A stretch of DNA of 14,863 bases from Clostridia bacterium (GTDB taxonomy: Bacteria > Bacillota > Clostridia > Oscillospirales > CAG-272), in NCBI GenBank assembly GCA_900763885.1, contig CAAFLY010000051.1, positions 1 to 14,863 on the forward strand. Direction: 5' to 3'. The position numbers were made by a program, and so were the translations under genes. The notes beneath the pieces are model-generated. The model was not told the origin of the DNA. It was given only the letters and a program-made list of their open reading frames with translations, and did no database searches. The number at the start of each line of letters is the position of its first letter. Position 1 is the first letter of the stretch. Positions 1-7,430 of the stretch are shown here, in pieces.

Positions 1-2163
1 AATATCCTCCTGTACGGCGCGGTCGAGATTTGTGAAATACGCGCTGAAGCCGGATACGCGCACGACGAGGTTCTGGTATTTTTCCGGATGCGCCATCGCG
101 TCGCGGAGCATTTCCTTCGACACGCAGTTGATCTGCACCTCCTGCCCGCCGCGTTCAAAATACACCTCAATGGCGGCTGTGAGCGCTTTCCGTTTGGCGG
201 GATCGCGGAGCATATCGGGCGTATATTTCTGGTTTAAGACCGTGCCGCAGGAGACGAGCCGGTAATCGGGCTTGCACATCGAGAGAAATGTCGCGGTCGG
301 GCCGTTTTTGTCCATACCGTAGGTGGGAGAAGCGGCGTCGGACAACGGGACTTTTGCGTGACGGCCGTCCGGTGTCGCGCCGATGCCCATACCGGCGTAG
401 ACGCTCTGCGTGTTGCTGGCGATTGCGGTATAGAACGGACCTCCGTCGCGGGTGCGGAAAGGCGCGAACAGCTCATCGAGCCGCTTGACGTACCAGATCG
501 CGTATTTGTCCACGAAATCGTCGTCGTTGCCGTATTTTGGGCAAGCCAGAAGCTGTGCCTGCAGTACCTCGTATCCGGCAAAATCCGCCTGCATGGCATC
601 CCGCAGCTCCGTCAGCGTGCAGATGTGATCGCGATAGACGCATTTTTCGATGGCGGCAAGCGAATCCGCGACTGTGGCAATGCCCATGCCGACCGCGCCG
701 TGACAGGACGGATATTTCGCGCCGCCGTCGTTGATATCCATGGCGCGTCCGATGCAGTCCTCGCAGAAGAGGGACATGAACGGATCGGTGAAATTCTTCC
801 GGTTGATGGAATCGTTCGTGTTGTTGAAGATCGCCACGTATTCCGCCGCCGCCAAGGTGAGCTGGGTGTCGAACGCGTCCATGAACTTCTCCATGGTGTC
901 GAGCGCGGAAAGCTCTCCGGTATCCACGCCGCAGTAGTGTGTATCGATATTCGATCTGCCGCGGAAGAATACGCCCTCCAGAAATTCCGGCACGTTGAAT
1001 CTGCCGTCCGACCACGCGGGCTGTCTGCCGGGGATGAAGTTCTCGATGCAGCCGACAAAGCAGTAGTCGCGCGCGTCCTCGAGGGAATAGCCGTGTCTGT
1101 GGAGAGCGGGGATGTTGACAAGGTCGTTCATCAGCGCCGGATAGCCAAGACCTGTGCCGATGACCTGCAGACATTCGTCAAGGAACCGCTCCGGCATTCC
1201 GGTGTGGAGTCTGGCGGACAGGTTCGGGCCGGGGATATTGCAGTCGCGCACGGCGTGGAGGATCACGTAGGACAGGGCGTTGACACCCTCGCTGCCGTCC
1301 GGCTTCACGCCGCCGATGCAGATATTGACCACATCATCGCCGCTGGACCAGCGCCGTTCCTTGATCTTGATAAAGGTGCAGGCGACCATCTCCTCCGCCG
1401 TCTCCTCCGTCAAAAGCCCCGCGTCTATATCGTGACGGTAGTAGGGATAGAGGTACTGATCCATTCTGCCGAGTGCCTGCGCGTATTTGCCCTGCAGGAC
1501 AAACGCGATATGACAGAGCCACACGAGGTTCAGCGCCTGTCGGAACGTGACCGGCGCCGCGTGGGAGATATACGTGAGATCCTCGGCGAGCGCACGGAGA
1601 TATGCCGCGTCTGCGGGATCCTGTGCCTTATCCGCCGCCTGTCCTGCCGCTTTTGCGTGATTTTCCACAAACGCCGCGAATCCGTCCAGCACCGTCTCCA
1701 TGGTGTCGAGATACGCCGCCTTGTCGGAAGCGGAATGCTTCAGATCCGGGTCATCCGGGTCGTTTTTGTGCGCCGCGCGGGAGCTTTCGATCCGTTCGCG
1801 CGTGCCGTCAATGCCGTCATGGAGAAAACGCTCGTAATAGGGCGCGAAATGGTCGCTGTTTGTGTGGAACGAGAGGGAGCCGTAGGAGGCGCAGATGTCG
1901 TTCGCACGGTTCAGCTCCACCGCGTCGATCTGTGCGTCCGGTATATACGAGCCGCGCAGAGATCCGGCGATCCGGTCGTACTCATCCACATACGCGGGAT
2001 AATTCGCGAGCATATACGCGGTCGCCTCCGCCTTTGCCAGGGGGATCGGATCGGCAAAATGGCGGCGGAAGGCACGGTATCTGGCGAGATTCGGATAGAC
2101 GGGCTGTCCTGCCGGCTTGGTGTCCACAAGGACCTTCATTTTGGAAAGATGATTTTCGTTCAT
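1..2163 (-). CDS. Glycyl radical enzyme (PFL/dehydratase superfamily), 3' end cut by window edge
   Basis: A glycyl radical enzyme (GRE), using a stored backbone radical to start radical chemistry on a substrate that cannot be named here. The visible 721 codons include the thiyl-radical loop FVGCIEN with Cys372 and Glu374, and the C-terminal glycyl radical motif RVSGFSAYF with Gly705. Family knowledge: Cys-X-Glu marks the dehydratase/lyase-type GREs, whereas true pyruvate formate-lyase has two adjacent cysteines, so this is not a standard PflB. Only 16 residues follow Gly705 before the edge; about ten more are expected, giving roughly 730 residues, shorter than the ~790 of glycerol dehydratase. 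The start at 2163 is chosen because AGGAG lies 8 nt upstream. The frame stays open upstream, but the next ATG sits directly behind the -10 box. A cognate activating enzyme is not in the window and may lie just beyond the left edge. Family call is firm, substrate unknown. Confidence 0.93.
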   Translation of the reverse strand, partial: MNENHLSKMKVLVDTKPAGQPVYPNLARYRAFRRHFADPIPLAKAEATAYMLANYPAYVDEYDRIAGSLRGSYIPDAQIDAVELNRANDICASYGSLSFHTNSDHFAPYYERFLHDGIDGTRERIESSRAAHKNDPDDPDLKHSASDKAAYLDTMETVLDGFAAFVENHAKAAGQAADKAQDPADAAYLRALAEDLTYISHAAPVTFRQALNLVWLCHIAFVLQGKYAQALGRMDQYLYPYYRHDIDAGLLTEETAEEMVACTFIKIKERRWSSGDDVVNICIGGVKPDGSEGVNALSYVILHAVRDCNIPGPNLSARLHTGMPERFLDECLQVIGTGLGYPALMNDLVNIPALHRHGYSLEDARDYCFVGCIENFIPGRQPAWSDGRFNVPEFLEGVFFRGRSNIDTHYCGVDTGELSALDTMEKFMDAFDTQLTLAAAEYVAIFNNTNDSINRKNFTDPFMSLFCEDCIGRAMDINDGGAKYPSCHGAVGMGIATVADSLAAIEKCVYRDHICTLTELRDAMQADFAGYEVLQAQLLACPKYGNDDDFVDKYAIWYVKRLDELFAPFRTRDGGPFYTAIASNTQSVYAGMGIGATPDGRHAKVPLSDAASPTYGMDKNGPTATFLSMCKPDYRLVSCGTVLNQKYTPDMLRDPAKRKALTAAIEVYFERGGQEVQINCVSKEMLRDAMAHPEKYQNLVVRVSGFSAYFTNLDRAVQEDI

Positions 2164-2345
2164 AGGATACACTCCTTTTTTTACCAAAGAATACGTCGGC
2201 ACGGCCGGTTTTGCGCAAACGGGACCGCGGCGGTATCCAAGCTCCGCCTTTTCTGAGGATATGCTGAAACCATCGCGTTTTTGCGCTGAAACGCCCGAAT
2301 ATAGGGGCTTTTGGCGCGGGATGAAATCAGCGGATTTCTGAAGCG

Positions 2346-2385
2346 TGCGGCAGACAGAGACGGTGGTCCCTTCTCCTTTGCCGCA
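2346..2385 (-). promoter_or_regulatory. 5' leader hairpin of the GRE transcript
   Basis: On the minus strand a perfect 7-bp inverted repeat, TGCGGCA and TGCCGCA, encloses 26 nt that can add a smaller GAGA/TCTC stem. The predicted transcription start, about 7 nt after the -10 box, falls at the first arm, so the mRNA would begin with this stem-loop. It could stabilise the 5' end or be part of regulation by the roughly 220-nt leader. No known riboswitch class is recognised. Inference from sequence only. Confidence 0.35.
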
Positions 2386-2389
2386 TTTC

Positions 2390-2398
2390 ATTATACCA
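2390..2398 (-). promoter_or_regulatory. Extended -10 promoter of the GRE gene
   Basis: The minus strand reads TGGTATAAT, a perfect TATAAT with the TGn extension. The hexamer 17 nt upstream, TATCCA, is a poor -35 box, which is usual for extended -10 promoters. Transcription from here gives a leader of about 220 nt before the GRE start at 2163. Confidence 0.6.
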
Positions 2399-2461
2399 CA
2401 CGGGCGGCGATTTGGATAGTGATTTTTTTGTCTTTTTTATAACATTTTGTGAAAAGGCGGT

Positions 2462-2642
2462 CTATTCGCCATCCGTTTTCAGCGCACGAAACGCCGCGAT
2501 GGTTTTTTCGAGGGAGGCTGCGACCGCTTTTTCCTTTGACGCGTAGAAAGAAGCGGTGTTGCCGCCTGTGCTCAGAATATCCCTGGCGCTGTGACAGGTT
2601 GCTGCCGTGGCAGCCCATCACCTCCAGAATCACCGCAGGCAT
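2462..2642 (-). pseudogene. Small gene of unknown function, apparently broken by a one-base frameshift
   Basis: The frame starting at ATG 2642 opens with MPAVILEVM and as it stands runs to 83 residues, with an unconvincing Arg/His/Lys-rich composition. Removing one G from the GGG run at 2614-2616 joins this start to the next frame, which reads protein-like sequence including ILSTGGNTASFYASKEKA and EKTIAAFRALKTDGE and stops at TAG 2462-2464. The corrected product is 59 residues. A good promoter (2658-2686) and AAGG 5 nt before the ATG support the start. The protein family is not recognised. The extra base could be a true mutation, an assembly error, or a frameshift made on the ribosome; the first two are the simplest. 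A short GGCG/CGCC stem followed by TTTT just past the stop may be a weak terminator. Confidence 0.5.
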
Positions 2643-2657
2643 ATTCGCCTTAGGTAC

Positions 2658-2686
2658 AGTATAGCAGGATGCGTACAGATTGTCTA
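2658..2686 (-). promoter_or_regulatory. Sigma-A type promoter of the small frameshifted gene
   Basis: On the minus strand TAGACA (2686-2681) and TATACT (2663-2658) are separated by exactly 17 nt. The expected transcript would begin just before AAGGCGAAT-ATG, so it has almost no 5' untranslated region. It lies back to back with the AraC gene promoter. Confidence 0.55.
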
Positions 2687-2738
2687 TATGAAAAAACGGC
2701 GAAATCTGGACAAATATGCGATAATTTCTGTCCTCCTC

Positions 2739-2767
2739 TTGTGTTTCCGGCGGACCTCTGCTATACT
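2739..2767 (+). promoter_or_regulatory. Probable promoter of the AraC-regulator operon
   Basis: TTGTGT and TATACT are 17 nt apart, with the -10 box 48 nt before the regulator's start codon. The -35 box is weak, as expected for an activated promoter. Just upstream, GGACA near 2708 and TGTCC near 2729 form a loose inverted repeat that could bind the regulator itself; that part is speculative. Confidence 0.5.
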
Positions 2768-2815
2768 ATAGGAGATGAGAAACGTACCAAATCCAGACTG
2801 CGGGGAGGAGAAAAT

Positions 2816-3724
2816 ATGGACACTTGTCACATACAGATCGCATCCGTGCCGCGTATTCTCTTTGCGCACCGCTTCGATACCGCGCAGTACGATATGCGTG
2901 TCGGCGGCGCGGAGGGGGAAATAGAGATCTGCTGCATCCTCTCCGGCGACATTACAGTAGACAATCTGGATACCGGAGAGTCCTTCACGGTGCCTGCCGG
3001 ATCGGTGGTCTGCCTGCCGTATCAGGGCATACGGTACCACTGCCACAGCGCTCAGTTTCACCGACACGTGACCGCGGCGGTCCTGGTGGAGCATACCCTT
3101 GTGCAGGACGGCGGACTGATCCTGCCGCTGTACATGACCTTTGGCGACGACAACGGGGACGGCGAGCGCATCCGGGACTATCTCGAAATGCTGGCGCGGG
3201 ATCACAGCCTCCGGCAAAACGGCAATATGGAGTACGCGCGTGCCATGACGCTGCTCGGGATGGTGTCGGAAGCGTATCAGCGGCAGTGCATGGAGGTCGG
3301 TGTATACGGAAACGACTGGTACGTATCCCGCGCAAGGCAGTACGTCGCGGAGCATATTGCCGAGCCCATCCGCGTGCCGGACGTTGCGGCATATCTGGAG
3401 ATCACGCCGGGCTATCTCAGCCACATCTTCACGGAAACGGCGGGCATGACGCTGTCGTCCTACATCAATACGGTGCGCGTGGAGCAGATCGAAACGATGG
3501 CGGTTTATTACGGGATGCCGCTGCGGGAGGCCGCCATGCGCGTCGGGATCACGGATCCGAATTACGCGAGCCGTCTGTTCCGATCGATCCGCGGCTATAC
3601 GGTGTCCGAGGCGAAGCGGCTGCGCACGGAAACGGTGGAGCTGCGTCAGGCACACGAGCGCGCGGAAAGGGAGAAAACGGTCGAGCGATACCGGAAAAAC
3701 CGCAGGACGGCAAAAACAAAATAG
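2816..3724 (+). CDS. AraC-family transcriptional regulator
   Basis: A 302-residue cytoplasmic DNA-binding regulator. Residues about 1-110 look like the cupin-type sensor domain of sugar-responsive AraC proteins, with the pattern FTVPAGSVVCLPYQ near 57-70. Residues about 168-270 form the double helix-turn-helix domain; RVPDVAAYLEITPGYLSHIF is the first helix-turn-helix and MRVGITDPNYASRLFRSIRG the second. A basic tail of about 30 residues follows. The ATG at 2816 is chosen because GGGAGGAG ends 5 nt before it; the same frame is open 49 codons further upstream, but that stretch lacks an RBS and spans the promoter. The solute-binding lipoprotein gene starts 27 nt downstream, so the regulator probably responds to or controls uptake of that ligand. 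The ligand cannot be inferred. Confidence 0.9.
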   Translation: MDTCHIQIASVPRILFAHRFDTAQYDMRVGGAEGEIEICCILSGDITVDNLDTGESFTVPAGSVVCLPYQGIRYHCHSAQFHRHVTAAVLVEHTLVQDGGLILPLYMTFGDDNGDGERIRDYLEMLARDHSLRQNGNMEYARAMTLLGMVSEAYQRQCMEVGVYGNDWYVSRARQYVAEHIAEPIRVPDVAAYLEITPGYLSHIFTETAGMTLSSYINTVRVEQIETMAVYYGMPLREAAMRVGITDPNYASRLFRSIRGYTVSEAKRLRTETVELRQAHERAEREKTVERYRKNRRTAKTK

Positions 3725-3751
3725 GATTTTTCTGAAATGGGAGATTTGATT

Positions 3752-5200
3752 ATGAAAAAGACCATATCCATCCTGCTGCTCTGCGCCATGCTGCTGTGCG
3801 CGTGCGGCGAAACAGAAAACACACCCGGGCCCGCTGTCGATAGCGAAACGGATACAGGGGTCGCCGATACCGCGCCGGCTGAGACAGAACGCACGCCACG
3901 ACTGCCCGCGGAGCTGACCTTTGACGGCAGAGAGGTGCGGATCCTCTCCGGCACATACAACGACTACTGCTATCTCTTCCGTGAGGAATCGACCGGGGAG
4001 GTCTTAAACGACGCGATCCGGCAGATGCAGGCGGACACGGAGGAGCGGCTGGACATCAAGCTGACGGAGTACGGGGAGCTGTATGTTACAAACGCGAACG
4101 ATCTCGCGATCCAGCTGACGGCGTCGGGCGATGCCTCCTACGCTGTCATGAACCAGCTCGACCGCTTTGCCATTGAGCTGATGATCGGCGGGTATCTGCG
4201 CCCGCTGGAGGACGCGCCGCTTTGCGATCTCACGGCTCCGTGGTGGAATCCGCACATCAGCGAAAAGCTCTCGCTGGGCGGAAAGACGTATTACGCGACC
4301 TCGGCGGCGAATCTGCTCATGTCCGTGGATACGTCCGCGATATATATGAACACAAGGCTTGCCGCAGAACAGGGGATCGACACGAAAACACTGTATCAGA
4401 CCGTGCGCGAGGGTAGGTGGACCTTTGATCTCTTAGAGAGCTATATCGAAAAGGCCGCGATGGATCTGAACGGCGACGGAAAAATGGACAAGAGCGACCG
4501 CTACGGACTGCACTGCTATGACCAGAACATTTTCGCGACCTCGTACATCACCGCCGCGGGACTGGATTCTCTCTCCAAGGACGAAAACGACCGGTTGATC
4601 GTGAACTGGGGCAGTGAGGCATATATGAACGCGATGGAAAAGGCATACGAGCTGTTCCATTCGCCGAGCGTATACATGGAAGACGAACGGCACACGGCGA
4701 CGATTTTCACGGAGGGACGAAGTTTATTTATGCATGGCTTTTTCCTCGCCGTAGATACGCTGGAGGAAATGGAGGACGACTACGCGGTGCTGCCGATCCC
4801 CAAAGCAAGCGAGACGCAGGACGGCTATCTCTGTGCGAACTACGATGTGATGATGTTCGTGATGCCGCGCTTTGTCACCGATACAGAACTGTTCGGCGCG
4901 GTCACGGAATGGCTGTCCTATGAGGGCTTGTCTCACGTGCGCGACGCGTATGTCGAGACAACGCTCAAATACAAGAAAGCGCGGGACAGCGAAACGGCGG
5001 AGATGGTGCAGCTTTGTCTTGATGCAAGCCAGGTCGATCTCGGCTCCATATATGCCTTTGACTATTGCGGCTACGACGCGATCTACGTGAAGGTGATGCT
5101 GCCGAATACGTATAAATTCGCCTCCTACGCCGCAGGCACGGAAAAATCTCTCGTCGGCCGGATCGAAAAGATCGAGAAAGCGGTGCAGGGCGGAGAATAA
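3752..5200 (+). CDS. Lipoprotein extracellular solute-binding protein (ABC uptake, orphan)
   Basis: A 482-residue lipoprotein of the family 1 extracellular solute-binding type, which catches a ligand (in this family often an oligosaccharide) outside the membrane for an ABC importer. A signal peptide, MKKTISILLLCAMLLCAC, has lipobox L-C-A-C with Cys18 as the anchor; Cys at -2 is unusual but tolerable. A Ser/Thr/Glu-rich linker follows, then the bilobal body. DLNGDGKMDKSD at 238-249 is a calcium-loop-like motif often seen in these proteins. The start at 3752 has GGGAG 8 nt upstream; an ATG five codons earlier overlaps that RBS and is rejected. No permease or ATPase gene is adjacent, so it probably uses a transporter encoded elsewhere. 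It shares an operon with the AraC regulator and ends at a strong hairpin. Confidence 0.87.
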   Translation: MKKTISILLLCAMLLCACGETENTPGPAVDSETDTGVADTAPAETERTPRLPAELTFDGREVRILSGTYNDYCYLFREESTGEVLNDAIRQMQADTEERLDIKLTEYGELYVTNANDLAIQLTASGDASYAVMNQLDRFAIELMIGGYLRPLEDAPLCDLTAPWWNPHISEKLSLGGKTYYATSAANLLMSVDTSAIYMNTRLAAEQGIDTKTLYQTVREGRWTFDLLESYIEKAAMDLNGDGKMDKSDRYGLHCYDQNIFATSYITAAGLDSLSKDENDRLIVNWGSEAYMNAMEKAYELFHSPSVYMEDERHTATIFTEGRSLFMHGFFLAVDTLEEMEDDYAVLPIPKASETQDGYLCANYDVMMFVMPRFVTDTELFGAVTEWLSYEGLSHVRDAYVETTLKYKKARDSETAEMVQLCLDASQVDLGSIYAFDYCGYDAIYVKVMLPNTYKFASYAAGTEKSLVGRIEKIEKAVQGGE

Positions 5201-5203
5201 CCC

Positions 5204-5256
5204 AACACACAAAGGACAGAGTATCCCGGAATGGGACGCACTGTCCTTTGTGTGTT
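5204..5256. terminator. Bidirectional hairpin between convergent genes
   Basis: A perfect 16-bp inverted repeat, AACACACAAAGGACAG and CTGTCCTTTGTGTGTT, encloses 21 nt in which TCCC/GGGA can pair further. It begins 3 nt after the solute-binding protein stop and lies downstream of the radical SAM gene on the other strand. There is no long T-run after either arm, so termination is inferred from position and strength of the stem. Confidence 0.65.
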
Positions 5257-5366
5257 CTATCGATAGGGAAGGGCAAAACGTCCTCCAAAGGCGATGTTTT
5301 CGGAAATGCGCTCCCACACCTTTTCAGACAGGGCGGGAGAGCTGCCGCGTTTGTCGGGGCAGGAGC

Positions 5367-6476
5367 CTATTTCCGCAGTACCTTGTCCTCGGTCAGGGAG
5401 AGGAGCGGGAACATATCGTTGTATTGCTTTTGGATAAAGAGCGCATTGTCCTCGCCGTAGAGCCGTTCCGCCAGACCGTCCGCGATCGGGAGCAGGATCC
5501 GTTCGTGCGCGCAGAGAAACGGGGAAACCTTTGTGATGTCCCCGGTCGCCGAGCGATTCAGGCAGGCACAGGTGTGCAGACAGCGATCCCGGATCACACA
5601 GCGCGCGCATTCCGGCTTTTCCCGCTCATTCAGAAGATAGAGCGACTGCCGCTTTGCCTCGTCGATGCCGTCCGTCACGTCGCCGATGCAGAACGCCGGA
5701 TCGCCGACCAACTGCACGCAGGGATAGATCTTTCCATCCGGCGCGATCGAGAGCTGCTTTTTCCCCAGCTCGCACCGTTCCGCACGCAGATCGTGGCTTC
5801 GGATGTGCGAGGCGATCTTGACCTCAAACGGCGACAGGTAGAATTTCTCCTCCTTCTTCGTCCATTCGCGGTACAGTGCCGCCAGCCGCCGGTATTGCCG
5901 TTTCAGCGTGATAAGATCCCGATCGGTCCACGGGGCGGAGTAGTCCATGGAGCAGATGAGGTACCGGAAACCGAGATCGAAAAGATGCTTCACCCCATCC
6001 GCGTATCGGGACAGGGTGCGCGGCGTGACCGTCATCAGCACCGGGGCATACGGTTTGTGGGCAAGGAGCCGTTTCGCCGCGTCGTCCAAGGCGTCCGATA
6101 CATCCTTTCCGTCCGGTGTGATCCGACAGTCGTTTCCGATCCCGTCGTGGGACAGCGCGATAAAGACCTCGTGCCGATCGGCCCAGTTGAGGAACGCCTC
6201 GTCCATGGACAGTCCGTTTGTCGTGACCTTGAAGTGGAAGAATACGCCGCCCTTTTGCATGACGCGCTCCGCGTAATCGACGATCTGTTCCATCCGTTCC
6301 CGGCAGAGGAGCGGTTCGCCGCCGAAAAAGACGATCCCGTGGTGTCCGTCCTCCCGCGCCGCCATATCGACCGCCCGCTTCGCCGTGTCGAGCGTCATAT
6401 CCGCCGTACCTTTGTGTACATAGCAGTAGGTGCAGGCAAGATTGCAGCGGTCCGTGATGTGCAGTGTGTAGTGCAT
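5367..6476 (-). CDS. Radical SAM/SPASM enzyme, probable peptide or protein modifier
   Basis: A 369-residue cytoplasmic iron-sulfur enzyme. CNLACTYC with Cys11, Cys15 and Cys18 is the CX3CX2C motif for the SAM-binding [4Fe-4S] cluster; GGE at 52-54 is the SAM-binding motif. The C-terminal half carries a complete SPASM signature: CX12GX4C, then CX2CX5CX3C, then a last Cys, which in the family binds two auxiliary [4Fe-4S] clusters. SPASM enzymes typically modify ribosomal peptides (thioether or carbon-carbon links) or mature enzymes such as sulfatases. No sulfatase is nearby, and the gene starts 10 nt after the anchored protein at 6487-7269, so that protein is the likely substrate (inference). 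The ATG at 6476 is preceded by GAGG at 8 nt; a GTG three codons earlier overlaps this RBS. Family is firm, reaction unknown. Confidence 0.92.
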   Translation of the reverse strand: MHYTLHITDRCNLACTYCYVHKGTADMTLDTAKRAVDMAAREDGHHGIVFFGGEPLLCRERMEQIVDYAERVMQKGGVFFHFKVTTNGLSMDEAFLNWADRHEVFIALSHDGIGNDCRITPDGKDVSDALDDAAKRLLAHKPYAPVLMTVTPRTLSRYADGVKHLFDLGFRYLICSMDYSAPWTDRDLITLKRQYRRLAALYREWTKKEEKFYLSPFEVKIASHIRSHDLRAERCELGKKQLSIAPDGKIYPCVQLVGDPAFCIGDVTDGIDEAKRQSLYLLNEREKPECARCVIRDRCLHTCACLNRSATGDITKVSPFLCAHERILLPIADGLAERLYGEDNALFIQKQYNDMFPLLSLTEDKVLRK

Positions 6477-6486
6477 GGCTGTCACC

Positions 6487-7269
6487 TCACAGAACGCCCT
6501 GTGCCTGAAGCCACGCGATAAAATCCATGACCTGCGCGCGGAGCTTTTCTTCCGCCTGTGCCTTCTGCGCCGCCGCGTATGCCTGAAGATTCTCCTCGGA
6601 ATAGCGGTCCTCCGTATCGGCGTGGAGGAAATATTCGTCGAGCAGCGCGGAATCGGTGCCGGGATCGTAAAATACCGCTGTGTTTTTCACCGTGTCAGAG
6701 AGCTTCTCCGCCGTTCCCTTCATATCGTAGGTTTCCACGGATGCGTATACTCCAATATCCTTCTGCCACGCGGCGACGTCATTGCGGGAAACGAACAGAT
6801 AGCCCAGTCCCGTCGCCTCATCGTAGCCGTCCAGTGCAAGCTCCCCCTTGTACGTTTCGTCCATTTTCCCAAAGAGGCTCGTATACGGCAGCGCGTCTCC
6901 CGATACCGTGCCCTCTCCGGTGAACGACAGTCCGTATTCCTTTGCCGTTTCGCGGATCACCTGCGCGGCTTCGTCCTCCGACAGATAGACCGGCGGTGCG
7001 ACGCTTTCACATCCATAGCTGCCCCTGCCCTCGCCGTGGACAAACAGCGGAACGGACAACGCCAACGCATCGCGCTCCGTGTCCTCGCCGTTTTGCAGAG
7101 AACAGGCGCAAAGACCCGACAGGATCGTGAACGCCAATATGCTGCCGACGGTTTTTTCATATCGCCAGCGGCGCGGGATGTGACGCATGAGCCGATGACG
7201 GTTTTTATGAAATATCGCGGCAGTCGGGTATGCCGGACGCGGATAATCCCGCAGCGGTGTGATCTCCAT
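6487..7269 (-). CDS. Membrane-anchored protein with leader-like N-terminus, candidate radical SAM substrate
   Basis: A 260-residue protein of unknown function. Residues 1-40 are a charged, cytoplasmic-looking extension that begins MEITPLRDYPRPAYPT and includes HIPRRWRYEK. Residues 41-55 are hydrophobic and end in L-C-A-C (53-56), giving a possible lipoprotein anchor at Cys56 or a signal-anchor helix. The rest should lie outside the membrane. The motif HGEGRGSYGCESVAPPVYLSE spans 79-98 with Cys87 the only cysteine outside the anchor region. The C-terminus is helical and charged, ending near DFIAWLQAQGVL. The start at 7269 is supported by AAAGGAG 6 nt upstream; the in-frame ATG at codon 28 has no RBS, so the extension is real. 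It resembles unnamed clostridial secreted proteins that I cannot name precisely. Position directly before a SPASM enzyme suggests Cys87 or its surroundings is modified. Confidence 0.75.
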   Translation of the reverse strand: MEITPLRDYPRPAYPTAAIFHKNRHRLMRHIPRRWRYEKTVGSILAFTILSGLCACSLQNGEDTERDALALSVPLFVHGEGRGSYGCESVAPPVYLSEDEAAQVIRETAKEYGLSFTGEGTVSGDALPYTSLFGKMDETYKGELALDGYDEATGLGYLFVSRNDVAAWQKDIGVYASVETYDMKGTAEKLSDTVKNTAVFYDPGTDSALLDEYFLHADTEDRYSEENLQAYAAAQKAQAEEKLRAQVMDFIAWLQAQGVL

Positions 7270-7378
7270 GATGCTCTCCTTTCGCGCATATCTCCTGTGC
7301 GTCGCGTGTGGATGGGGACGCGCTCTGCGTAAATCGGTTTTTTACGCCGTAAAGCGCGCCTATATGATTTTTCAGCGC

Positions 7379-7412
7379 AAAAAGGCCTGAAAGCAGCGTT
7401 TTCTGCCTTTTT
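7379..7412. promoter_or_regulatory. Terminator-like hairpin in the divergent intergenic region
   Basis: AAAAAGGC and GCCTTTTT form an 8-bp stem; inside it GAAAGC and GTTTTC add six more pairs around a 3-nt loop. Both strands end in a short T-run. Because it lies between divergent genes it is not needed to end a gene. It may be an attenuator in the leader of the minus-strand operon starting at 7269, or the remains of a former gene end. No clear promoter for the minus-strand operon was found in 7270-7500. Confidence 0.4.
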
Positions 7413-7430
7413 ATGATAAGACGTGCGCGG

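Noticed and set aside
358..2256. 632-codon open frame on the plus strand
   Set aside because: It is antisense to the glycyl radical enzyme, whose motifs are clear. Its translation is rich in Arg, His and Val with no domain, as expected from GC-rich codon bias.
2816..5200. Two-component or polysaccharide utilisation locus around the AraC gene
   Set aside because: No histidine kinase, SusC/SusD-type protein or transporter permease is present; only the regulator and binding protein are supported.
5257..5366. Coding-looking stretch on the minus strand after the radical SAM stop, ending ENIAFGGRFALPYR
   Set aside because: It is out of frame with the radical SAM gene, lacks a start codon with an RBS, and the enzyme is already complete. 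A gene remnant is possible but not supported.
5367..6476. Radical SAM protein as activating enzyme of the glycyl radical enzyme
   Set aside because: GRE activases are shorter and lack a SPASM domain, and this gene is coupled to a different neighbour more than 3 kb away.
5367..6476. Radical SAM protein as anaerobic sulfatase maturase
   Set aside because: Length and SPASM signature would fit, but no sulfatase is in the window and the close coupling to the anchored protein gives a better candidate target. It cannot be fully excluded.
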